Source: Ceratodon purpureus
Taxonomy: Eukaryota > Streptophyta > Bryopsida > Pseudoditrichales > Ditrichaceae
Assembly: GCA_014871385.1 (NCBI GenBank)
Contig: CM026426.1
Span: 28,107,037 to 28,171,036, forward strand
Reading direction: 5' to 3'
DNA: 64,000 bases
Position numbers and translations under genes: made by a program. The notes under the pieces are model-generated. The model worked only from the letters and a program-made list of their open reading frames with translations. It searched no databases and had not been told where the DNA came from. Shown here one piece after another: positions 13,261 through 24,900 of the stretch (positions are counted from its first letter, which is position 1; each line of letters begins with the position of its first letter).

Positions 13261-15077
13261 TTTCATCCTCTACTTGCGCATAGGACTATGTATATGGTTG
13301 TTTGCTGTTAGCTGGGGTCAGACATGGATTTACCGAGCAAGGAAGGGGAGTAGTATTAAGGGGTCTCGGGGCGGGGTTTTAGAGAGTCACGGGTTTAGGG
13401 CAAGGAGAGCACGGTCACCAGGACCAACTGTCCTGGTACTGGGACTTCGACCGTTAGTGAGGGTGGCGTGGTCAAGGTAAGCCGTGGATAGGGAAGAAAG
13501 AACGACCTTTAAACATGGTGTTCTCTGTGTGATTCCAAGTCCGTGGTAGCCCGTGGAAACCTTGGAGAAGAGCAATTGACAGAGAGCGTAAGAGATAGTT
13601 CAGAATAGCAGCCAAGTGGGAAGTAGAAGAGTGTGGGTTACAAGGTTAGGGGTAGGCAGGCACAGAAGGAAGCCAAAGAGATAGCAACGCAAGCAAGCAG
13701 TACGCTGAAGGGGGCTGTGTATTACAAAGAAAGTATAAGTGTTTCCAGCGCATCAACAGTCAAGGACACACGAAACGGTACTCACGCTGTCTAAGCTGCG
13801 ACTCGACTCAAACTACCAAAATATCAAGAGTATCAGCCGAGGCTCCTAGCTACCCTGTTTATACTTTGCGTGTCTTCCTTGTTTCCTGGCTAAACTGCTA
13901 CTGTCTATCGCCAACTGCTACTGTTCTACGAGTCTTCACCGCTCCTTATTTTCCTTGGTTGTCGTGGATGTTGCCCTGTAACATCTGCAAACCTTCCCTT
14001 TTATAAGCCTTTAGACCATGAAATGAGGACTCTGCCATAGACGGTTTATACTTTGATATCGATAGGTGATGGCTTCGAAAATATTGGTAGAGAACATTTG
14101 TTATATTGATTTTATGCTTCAAATCTCCTATAACCATCCAGTATGGAACAATTCGTAAGAGATTGTAGGGATCTGAACTCAAATTTTGGAACAAAGGGGA
14201 ATACATAGGGGTGCTTGTAGAAGAAGACTTATCTACCACTATAACAAATCCCAGCACCTGGGGGTGGTCACGGGTGGTAAACGGGTGCAAAGCCCCCTGG
14301 AGCAAGGTGCTGCTACAATAGAGGAGACTATTGACCAATGAGGTTCATTTCTTTATTCAGGTTCCACGATGGGGTGCTCTTGGATGTAGAGTGAGACCCA
14401 ACAATCTTTTATTATTTACTTCTACTTGATGCGGTGGCAACACCATGTGTGGTCTCACATGTTTTACATCTCTAACTTCTCAACTATGATGGTAAAAAAC
14501 AATTCAATGAAGCTTTTAGTATTCTCTGTGCTGTACGTGTCCTTTGTTGTGCTTTCGGTGGAAATGAGCCTACTTTATCAGGTCCTCCAAGTAACCAGCT
14601 CCATGTCATCAGCAATTGACAGCATGCCATTCTGCTCGCCCTCCTCTGCGCATTGCAGACCCAGTTCTTGGCAGAGCACTCATTTTGCTGCCCTAGCTCT
14701 TGCGCGGAGCACTCAGTGACTCTCTCCCTTTGTCGATCTTGCTCGCACATAGACACTAGTTACCACGCCAAGCTTGGAACCACAAAGGAGCACCGTCGTT
14801 CTTTCTCCTGCAGGTATAGCTTCGTTCTTTCACTCGATAGCGAGCATAGTAGTGAGGTTTGCACAAGGTTGAGAATTATTTCCGGGGTTTAGTTGTGATA
14901 ATTGGGGAGTTTTATTGTGTATGAGGATTTGACAGTGTTTTTTTATGAGTGGCCAGTGAAATGTGTTTACTTTCTGCAAGTGTTTGTATATGCTTGATAG
15001 GAGGTTGTAAATCCTGATAGCTATGCAATCGATTACATGAATTGTGATTGAATGACTTGTTTGCTTCCCGTTGCACA
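13261..15077. other. Unassigned flank left of the CACTA element
   Basis: The sequence is more GC-rich than the flank further left, with G-rich tracts near 13350-13480. No protein family is recognised. The minus-strand frame 13946-14338 (130 aa) is open but has no known motif. This stretch ends at the target-duplication base triplet ACA that precedes the CACTA end. Confidence 0.35.
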
Positions 15078-15095
15078 CACTAGTAGGAATTCTGT
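15078..15095 (+). repeat. CACTA left terminal inverted repeat
   Basis: Reads CACTAGTAGGAATTCTGT. It pairs with the right end with one mismatch and is preceded by ACA, the target duplication. Confidence 0.88.
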
Positions 15096-16088
15096 AATCA
15101 GGGACAACCCAAGTGGCTTTTGGAGCAGTCATTCAGGATACATGGACAAATAAGTGACATGCATGGTTTATGTCATCGAAGCCATGTCACTCCGGCATTA
15201 TTGTCATGCAGGACCAAAGTCAATTCAGGGTAAGCGGAGTCATCGGGGGGAGTAGCAGTTCGGGTATGATGCTGTGGAGAACATCATTCGCTGTACACAA
15301 GGGACTGGATGGACCGCCGCGTTGTAGATTGACTGCGAGGCTTGTGGATGTGCTCCAACACGTCATCCGAAGAATGTACAACCCGATACACACGATCTAC
15401 TATCTTAGAATCTACTCTTCCTATAGTTTTTGAAATCTACTCCGCTTGTAGTTTGCGGGTCTGACTCGGACTGCAGTTTCACGGCAATGGATTACATTGT
15501 TTACACGCGGTGAGATCCTCATGCTGCTGTGTTCCGAAATATGCTCTTTCTGACGTTGAATCGGATTATGTGGTTCCAGCACGTGTGCTTACATAACTGG
15601 ATGGTAAGAGTAATTCCTCTATCTATACTATTCAAGTGACAATCCAACAAAAGGCTGGTCGTGATTTGCTACAAATTAGACAAATGATTTTTCAATATTG
15701 AAAGTTGATAACCGATACATGAAGGCACTGAAGCGTGCCTTATCAAAAAGCCCCTAGTACTATCCTACGATCTACCATGCTAACATCCTTGCCTGTCTTC
15801 TACACACATTAATATAGATCTGTTTTGTGATTACGCTGTAGCTCTACTTTCACACTTAAAATGCAAATCTGAACAGGCTCTACTACTTCACACCTAGGAA
15901 CTATTGTAGGAAATGGATAAAACTATGATCATGGTAACCGCAAGCGCTAAAATATCTGGAGAAAGGAAACAAGAGAGTTTTTGTGTCTATCGTGTCGATT
16001 GGAGTGAGAATTTTTATCCCGTTCAGTATTGTCCAAGACGCCCTCCTTCATTTCCAATTTACAGCGCTTCCTGTTCTCTCCAATGAGT
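15096..16088. promoter_or_regulatory. CACTA left subterminal region
   Basis: Non-coding, between the left end and the 3' end of ORF1. At 15150-15215 TGTCA/TGACA motifs recur (GTGACATGCATGG, TATGTCATC, CCATGTCAC, TTGTCATGC). Matching ATGTCATT copies lie at 52680-52740 near the other end. In CACTA elements such subterminal repeats are the sites bound by the element's DNA-binding protein; that role here is inferred. Confidence 0.5.
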
Positions 16089-19000
16089 TTAATTTTTCAA
16101 GTACGACAGATCCCTCAGCCAAAGCACTGACGACCCCAAGGCATCCTCCAATTTTGTTTGGTCTGCTTCTTCAACTGGAACAAGTAAGGACACATTAACC
16201 TCCACATTCTCCAGATTTACCCTCAAATATTTCTTCGGAATTGGTCGACCGTGGAACACTCCTTCCCCTCCTATCCCGAAAATTCTTCCACTATCGACGT
16301 GCTTCTTAGGGTTGGCTGGATCCCCTAGCCAGACTTCATCACCAATTTTGGGCTGAACCCTCTGCGGAACAGAAACGAAATGATTAAGCAAATAGAGGTA
16401 AGACATTCCGATGAAACATTGTTGCAATGCCATATATCATTTACGACAAACTCTTATTTTTTTGGATACGTGTATGCCACCAGGGAAGAGAAAGTTTTGC
16501 GACCTACTAACCTCAGGGATATCATTGTCTTGCGAGGATGGTGCTTTCTCTTCCACCTGGGTTTGTTTCGGGCATGCAGCGTATCAAAAAAACATATCAG
16601 ATCCGTCACACGTTTAAAAAATAATGCAAGAATACATGGTAGATAAAGTTACCAAGCTGAGTTGCAATACCGTGTCGTTCTGGAGACTTTTTGTCGGCCT
16701 GGGTAAATGTTTTTTTTCCTCATCTTGTTTTTCAAATCAGAAGTCGAATTTAGAAATGCTTGAGGAAAAAATGAGTTAATTATATGTCATTTTTAATTCA
16801 CGTAAGCGTCGTTGATTTCACATGTTAATGGAATAATACTTACAATAGCTTGGCCATCCCTCATCAACATTATCACTCAATCACTAATTGATGTTAGAAT
16901 TCTCCTGTGGATTTCCTCCAATACTATGACAAATGTAGTGGTTTCGCAAACCATGCCACTACGTCTTCTTAGCTGTTACAATACTTGAGATTAGAAGTTC
17001 CGATATAATGAATCCACTTTCACAGATAATTGTGCTGGTAATAAATTAGCATGTCAAGGTAATTAAAGGTCATGTGCCTCACCTGCGTTTCCACCTCGTC
17101 ATCGTCACCTGATTTCTCCAACTTATCCCACCACAATTCGCTACTTCCTTCTCTCCACCGCTGTGCTCTGTCAACAGATGCTCTCTCAATCCTTGTACAC
17201 TTCGTTTCTCCCACGGATGGAGTGCTGTAGTCACCGGCTGCTATTTCGCCACCTATTTTTCCAGATGACTTGGTGCTCAAAACTGTATGCATGATATTTT
17301 GGAGAGTCAAGTTAATGTTATCCAATTTTTTGTTAGTTTTGGCTTGAGTACGCTCCACGACAGACAATCTCGAAGATGTACGCCTCTCCATGTCCTGCGT
17401 ATCCTCGCATTATTTAGTAAGACAAGCAAATATCTACTGTTAAAATTTAGTGAAAGATCTATAAATCGTGCACATTTGAAGCATTGAACATCAATTTCTC
17501 ATATTACCTTACAACAATAGAGGATATACAGTGCTGAAAATAGAAATTAGAAGTCATCAGGATATGTGATAGGGACATGCATAGTTCTTGGCTATCGAAC
17601 ATTTGCATATTTCGATAATCCAATTCAACAGGAATTGTAAATGGTTGTTTACATAGGATATAAGCAGATATAGAAACATCAAGGGCTCTATTGACCAAAA
17701 AAACATTGTACTGTATAATTAAGCTCAAGGACATAGTGCCTGAAAAAACACAGACTTACAGAGCTTTCCGGGATATCTTGGAACATTCGTAATTCCTCTG
17801 ATGCATCAGTAATACCGGCATTTGTCTCTCGCTCCCTTTTCTGTCAGAGACACATTGTGAGAAGATATATAGTAATTAATTTTGCACCCTACAAGGCACA
17901 ACTGAAAGAATGAAGATGCAATGCACATGTTTTTCTACATCATTTAATCATAAACAATAAACAAAAGCAAGTAGCCAGACTTTCGTATGACGAACATGGA
18001 AGCAAACATACCAGTTTTGCATGTTTTCCAGCATATCCGTCTCTACCAACCCGAGGATTGGATCCAACCTTCTTCCTAGTCTCGGACATTCTCTCTGACC
18101 TTTCTTTTATTTCAGAGAGGTTCCAATATTTTCTCAAGCTCTCCCACTGGTTGTCTTTATACTTTCTCGGAGGTTTCGGATTTCTGCTGTGATTTCTCTT
18201 TACTCTCTCATGTTCCTTCCGTAGCCAGGTTTTCACCATTCTATCAAACAATGCCCTAGATACCTCATGATCAATAAACTCAAACTTCTTAATCAACGTG
18301 TCAAAAAGTAACCTACGTGAATCTTCACTTTGTTCCTCATATACGGTAACGCTCATGTCCAACATTCTGGGGGTTAGATCTCGGACGTACTCTTGCCATC
18401 GAAGGTGACATGTACAACCACTATCGATTATACCCGAAGGCCTCACCTGAACAACATATGGCTTTAGACCGAGACCCTCCCTCCTGAGAGCCTCCTTGTC
18501 CGATTTTTGCTTGTTATCTCTACGGATTTTCCTCTTCATGGACTCGGTTTTTATTGATGACGACTTGGTCGCAGACATGTCTTCAGCATTTGTAGCACCT
18601 GCAACTTGCACCTGTGGCGATAAAGGTTCACATGAAGACGGTACAAACTGCCACTGATGAGAAATATTACCTTGAGGAATCCTTGTGTGTATACCCTGAA
18701 TCTCTGCGGCAGAAGCAGATGGCGGAATTGGAATAAACGTCCATCCCTCAGGCGCAGAGAACGTTGGAGCAGAATTCGAGCTCCGCATAAAATTTTGCCG
18801 AGGTACTGGACCAAGCGGATCAAATAAGTTGTTAGTATTTTGCATGTTACCAATGTAGGTTCGAGGAACCGAATTAGAATGGGGTTCAAAGTTTCTATTT
18901 TGCATTTTCCGAGCAACATGCTGTGACCTGTGATCTGGACTTTCCCTTTCGGCGTCTGAATCCCCTGACGATGTTTCTTCATCAGCGTTCTCTACACGCG

Positions 19001-19831
19001 AAAACATATTAGTCAAAGAACTCATGAAAAAAGATTTCTTATGCATAGGTCCACAACAAAGTCCATCTTCTGTGTAACATTTAACGAGCATCGTAGCACA
19101 GTGAGTATTAGGGTTGATGTGGTAAGTAGGGTTTCCACCTAAATAAGAATACCATGCTGACAAAAGAGTACATGCTGTCTTCAACGTTCAACTACGCAAT
19201 CGAGTTTGTGACATAAGTATAAAACCCTCCAAAAATGAGGGTCTCCAACATGCACATTGACAACGCACGGCTCTTACCTTGGGGAGAGTATTCCGACATG
19301 TTTGCTTGTGGCAACTGCTCGTCTCCTTGGGAATTGTCATCGCCCTCCAAATCCTGACTCGCGACTCCAACATCATTTTTTCCTGACGTAAATCTGCTGC
19401 TTCTTCGACGCGGTTCTCCACTAGGTGCTGCGTCTTTGCAGGTGCGTGATCTCTTTCTGTTCACGAAACCCGAGTTGCTACAATATATACAGTGTGAGAG
19501 TGAATTCCCAGACAGGCGTCTTCGACTAAACTGCGTTTTCTACTGCAAGATAACATATGTTATCTCACATACTGAAGGAAGAAAACCTAAACTGGAGGAA
19601 CCTATAAATCTCCATCGTCCAAATTGACACGTGGCTAAGATCCACGTATCAGAAATCACCAAATAGAGTTAAACAGTATTACACTCACAATTCATCTGCA
19701 GCTTCTTGTACAGTCCTGCGGAAGAACTCTTCGTTTCTAGCCTTAATTGCGTCCCTTATTTGCTCGTACTCATTTGGAAGATCAGGTGTCTCATCGTTCT
19801 GTGAATCAGATGTGGAAACTTCTTCTCCCAT
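16089..19831 (-). CDS. CACTA ORF1, Transposase_24-type protein
   Basis: Seven exons on the minus strand with canonical, phase-matched GT-AG borders: 19831-19689, 19477-19278, 18991-18012, 17840-17760, 17394-17083, 16556-16512, 16361-16089. They give 678 codons including the stop, 677 aa and no interruption. The start is the ATG at 19831 (MGEEVSTSDSQ). Residues about 1-280 are low-complexity and charged. The middle (FDRMVKTWLRKEHERVK, then NQWESLRKYWN, then GRDGYAGKHAKLKRERET) is the plant Ptta/En/Spm Transposase_24 (PF03004) region. It is followed by a short helical stretch and a C-terminal module (IGDEVWLGDPANPKKHVDSG ... LEDALGSSVLWLRD) like that seen in other plant proteins of this type. 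The family accompanies Tnp2 in CACTA elements and is thought to bind the element's ends. It lies divergent from Tnp2, with about 2.1 kb between starts. Confidence 0.85.
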
Positions 19832-21913
19832 GGTTGACGCTCGTCTTCTTGTAATTCCTACTGTAAACCCCCTTAATCAACTTGTTAACGTATGCTATGG
19901 AGGCGGATGTCTCTTTGAACAGCACGCACGTCAAGATGAAGTTCAAATGCAGACCCCCTCTACTGAAGAAGCTACAATTCTCTACAACTTAAAGCAAAAC
20001 GACCCTGGAGGCGGACCAGATTGTGCATTCACGATAGGTTCTCTTCTCCCATCGTCGGAACCCTCTCGACCTCGTACTGCATCACCAGTCTCAGTTAAGT
20101 GAGTCATGTTTTTGGAAAGTTTTATCAGGTTGATTTTATTGAGTCGAATATCTTTCATTACATTGATTTTGTGGATTGCTCTACATATTCCGTGGATGCT
20201 GGCTCAATTGCTTCTTGCTAAGCCTTCTGTGTTCATGATCAGAGTTTGAAGATACTGTGGATGACGACTTCACATTTCGCGAATGGGTGCTTAACAGTCG
20301 ACCGTCTGCACTTTACAGATCACTTTGCGATTAGACTCTGCAGCTACTTTGTTTACATAGGTTTGATTAGTGTTAGGTGTTTGTTGTGGAAAGGGTCGTT
20401 TACGATACCGGAGGATCCCAATGCTTTTCAATTCCAGCGTCGTCTATCATCGTTCGATGTTTCGTGGAAGGGATACGGAGCGACAATATCGACAACCTTC
20501 ACATTACAACGAATTGCCACGAATCGAGTTACTCCCTCTGCCGTCATTAGTTCTCCTTCAGAGAATTCAGGTACCTCATATCTTCATACGATGCAAAGGG
20601 TTTAGCATTTCGCACCTGAAAGTGTAGTCTAGTTGTTCTCTTAGGGTTTCAGTCGATGTGGATTTGTTTGTGCACTAGATGTTTCTGCAAATATAACCTA
20701 GTTTCCAGATCACCACGTTATATTCAGATATAAATGTCTTACAATGACGGGAGACTACCCGCAACTCACACCTGACAACAATCAGGGAAAAGTATTTGTG
20801 TAGACTCATTCAGTGCAGAACATTATTTCTGTACAATCAATCGGCATCTTTATAGTCAGAGTAGATAAATGTGATCTCAAGTTTAGGCGAAATTTTTTTG
20901 GCCATATCAACCTACTTAGTGACATAGAACATTCAGTAAATGACAAAGTACATATTCTATTTGCGTTACTTGGCTTATTTATGTTGTCGTTGATTTGAAT
21001 TTGCTGCCTAACTTCATGCTTTGTTGAGAAGAAGTTGATGAACATGTCATAATTTTCTTGATGACGATAACAATTTCGGCGATCATCTGCAATCGCGTTC
21101 ATCTGGAAAGAGTAAACATTGTAAGTTTAATTTAATCAATGCATCCGTTTATTGTGATTCTCCTTTTATTTTTTGTTATTTCCATGTTAAAAATTATATA
21201 ACTCACGGTGCCATGTTCTCTCCAATGCCACATCTTGACCTAGGATTTGTTCTGTACAAGCTGGTTATAGTTCACGCACTTTTACCTTTGAATATGTCAT
21301 TTCCCTTCCTCTGTGAATCAAAAAACAGTAACTTCTTGAATGGCTTTCGTGAGTATCATTGCCCGATTGAAATGCTGTTCCACAACAACCCTGTCTTTGT
21401 TACTTAATATACGAAGGAATTTTAAATAAGACACAAGGGACTTTTACACTATTCAATGCGTGGAATTATACGTGGTTGAATCCCTTTTATACATTTTTGT
21501 GTTTGTTTATAGTGTTGAATAAGTCAGAATGTGGTTCATCGTCATTGAATAGTTAAAAATGAAACTATTGATGCGAGTTGTTTAATCACTACTAAGTTCC
21601 TTCACGAATTACTATAGTACATTGTTCGGTTGAAGTACTTTTCTAAGTTCAAGTTAGTCTTTGTAAGCAGGGTGAACAGTTTCGTCTCCATTTCATGTGA
21701 CCGTAGCTCTATGTTTTTGTTCCAGGAATGATATCAGTGTTGTTTTGTTTCTTTCAGACAATACTTTTGGTAAACTGAACCTCTAGTGCAGGCAATTACG
21801 GTTTAGCTGTTTCAGATTAAAATAGTGACACTAGCGATTACTTCACGTCTACCATAGGTTTAGTATTACTATGAGCTATCTCTGAAGCATATACACCTTG
21901 CCTGCAGGTTGAG
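19832..21913. promoter_or_regulatory. Divergent promoter region between the CACTA genes
   Basis: Non-coding by my reading, between the ORF1 start and the first plausible Tnp2 exon. Plus-strand frames at 19812-20102 and 20246-20605 are open, but they overlap ORF1 exon 1 antisense or lack family motifs. I do not call them genes. A shared bidirectional promoter is inferred from gene orientation only. Confidence 0.4.
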
Positions 21914-24900
21914 GATGTTCCAGAAACAAACGGCGTCTGACAACCAACAATCACAAATCTTCAATACTCCTATATATCAAGGTGAGGTCCGTATTCTGCA
22001 CTGATGTTACACTTGACATTTTGTTTGAGAAGATGTTCAACAGGATGTACAGTCAATTTCTGTGTGTGAAGAGTTTGCTATATGTTTCAACGTTTTTACT
22101 CTCTCTTTGCATAGGACGATGTCAAGGATATTGCCAATAGCAGACCTGCAATGAATACGTCTCAGAGACAATAAACTCTGGGAGAGAGAGCAAAAAAGAG
22201 CACTGCTATATAATTTTACTAGGATTCCGTGTCCATGTAGTCTACACAGGGGAATAGGCAAACCATACGGATTAGTGGAGGTGGAGAGGCACTTGTTACG
22301 TTATGGACGCTCACCAGAGTGCCAAAATTGGAGAGGGCCCACAACCCCCGACTCTTCTGATAATGAATGGGAAGAGGATAGCGCCGCTCAAGTACTCGGT
22401 AGTTCACATGTGGAAAGGGAATGGTACAGTGGACTAGAAATGCGGAACATGATGGCGGACATGTATCAACAGGTGAGAGAATTCACTGAAACAGAAGAGA
22501 CACTAGATAACATCACAATGGAAGCAATGGAGACGGTGGACAACATCACAGGAATTAATCGCGACGAGGAGGGAGATGGAAGAAGCGGAGCGGGTCGCAC
22601 CAATGAGGAAGAAGAATTGCCAGCGACCAATGCAGATGAGAAAAGGGGAGGCACTACTAGAGCAGGGAGTTCAGGTAAAGATGATGGACCAATATTGGGG
22701 GAAGGCCGTTACACTTCAAATATGTATGATGCTTCAACAGAGGAAGACAGAATCCGCGATGCGAAAGCCCTTGAGGATGCGATGGGGATATTGTATTCTG
22801 GATCAAATCACTCAAAACTTGGTGCCACCGTTATGATAGTCAACTTAGTGGCTACCTACAATGGAATAACCGAGAAAGCCGCGGATGATATCTTAGCCAC
22901 AGTCAAATGTCTATTGCCTGCAGATAACTGCTTACCAGAATCCATGTACCAGGCAAAAGTTCTCACGAAGCGTCTGGGTTTGGATTTCAAAAACATTGAT
23001 GGCTGCGTTAGAGGCTGTGTATTGTTCGACAAAGATCATAGGGATCTGGATCACTGCCCCGTCTGTGGATCACCGAGATACAAGGACATGTTGAAAAGGA
23101 CGAGGCCCATGAAGGTACTTCGATTTTTTCCCCCGACTCCAAGGTTGCGAAGGTTTTTTTCGAATATTAGTTTTATCCAAGTTGATGAGATGGCACTGCG
23201 AAAATCTCAGCCGAGATGGAAAGGTCAGATTTCCAGCAGATTCACACGCGTGGAAGACGTTGAATTCTCTGGATCCCCAGGTATGCGACACAAAGGATTT
23301 CGGTTCAAAACCACAAGATGTTCGTTTACAGGTCTCTTGTGATGGTATATGTCCATTCAAGTTACACAGGTCTACATGGTCTGCGTGGCCAGTTCTAGTG
23401 AGTATCCTAAATCTACAACCATGGCTCATTACCAAGAAGTTTTTTACTCTACTCACTATCTTGATCCCGGGAAGAGCACAAGTACCATTCGAGTACTTTG
23501 ATGTCTGGATTAGACCCCTCATAGATGAACTGAAAGAGTTGTGGGAAGGTGTTCCGGCTTATGATGTTGTAGAACCAGAGGGTAATCGCCATTTCATATT
23601 AAGGGCCGCTGTCCTGTATACAACACACGATTTTCCGGGGTATGGTACAGTTTCCAGAGCCTCTCATCAAGGACATTGTGCATGTCCGCCTTGTGGTGAT
23701 GAGCTGAGAGGGACATATGCTTTTGAGTTTAAGAAAATTACATATCGGGATGCTAGGCGGTGGGTACGTCCAGGTCACATTATAAGATCATCCCAGTTCG
23801 ACAAACTATTCAATGGGAAATCAGAGGACAGGTTGGCATAGGTTGTAAAAACTTCTGCTGATCAAAGAGCCGCTCTGAGACTGTACGAGGACAACCTAGC
23901 CCGACCAAGAAGAAGAACGAGAGTAACAGAGGCGGGACCATCATCAAGGAGAAGGAGTAGAAGCAAAAATACAGAAACAGGGCCATCTGATGCGACCACG
24001 TCATCTAGGCGAAGGGAAGTACCAGGCACATCAAGTTCAGTGAGACGCCGAAGAACTTTGACTCCTGATCCCTCCAAGGTGCATGGAATCAAACGTGGGA
24101 GCATTTTCTTTGAGCTCCCCTACTGGGAGGTACGTGTGATTTATCATATCAACCATGGTACATATATATACAAATTGCTTTCTTGACTTCTTAATTTTGT
24201 TTTTGGTGTCCTTCTTTTAATTCCCGTTTGGTAAAGGGATTTGTTAATTTTGCTTCTTCAAATAAGCTGTTTTTTATTGAAATGGCGTCACTGTTTAAAA
24301 GGAGCATCGCCGTTGCTTCATGTAAAAATGGAGGTAGGATAATGTTATATTATGTGAGTGTCGGGTTCTTCTTGAGCGTGTATTGCCTTGTGTTAGTAGC
24401 TGTTAACATTGTCCTACCTAAAATCCTGCATGGAAGTGAAATGTCGCTAGTCTATGGTATAAATCAATTACAAAATTGACTTAAATTACTGTCTTCATAT
24501 CTAAAGAATCTTGTGAGTTCGTTAAACTAATATTTTGATGTCAGCATTCTGTCAGTAAAACGTGTACGTTGTGCATTGACAATTGTAATAAATTTGTTTG
24601 TTTTTTTCTAGTTTAGTCTGTTCAATAATCACGTGTTCATTAGCTATCGCCCTCAGGCTATGGATTTAAAACCTTTCATAATAAAAAAATAAGGTTATTC
24701 GAAAATGCATACACCTAAAATCTATTACAGTCGTCCGTCATGATATGAAAATTCCTTATAAAGTAATATGTATGAACCAGTTTCCCCTGTCTCTTTTATA
24801 TGATAATTTGATTGTTTTTTAGCAAATTTATGTTTAAGTCTGTAGCATGTCCCACTTCACTCCACAAACAGCCCATATATTATGGACAAAAACAGTCAAC

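Noticed and set aside
13055-14404. A possible lone LTR on the minus strand (TGTTGGG-type edge near 14404)
   Set aside because: No second copy, primer site or element proteins nearby; the candidate far edge would cut protein-like text that runs across it. Evidence is too weak to call.
19812-20627. Plus-strand frames in the divergent region as an extra gene
   Set aside because: The first overlaps ORF1 exon 1 antisense, none has a family motif, and none shows convincing splice links to Tnp2.
23104-23181. An intron in Tnp2 from GAAG|GTACTT to CCAAG, instead of a frameshift
   Set aside because: It would delete the conserved VLRFFPPTPRLRRFF stretch; a +1 slip in the T run restores family spacing exactly.
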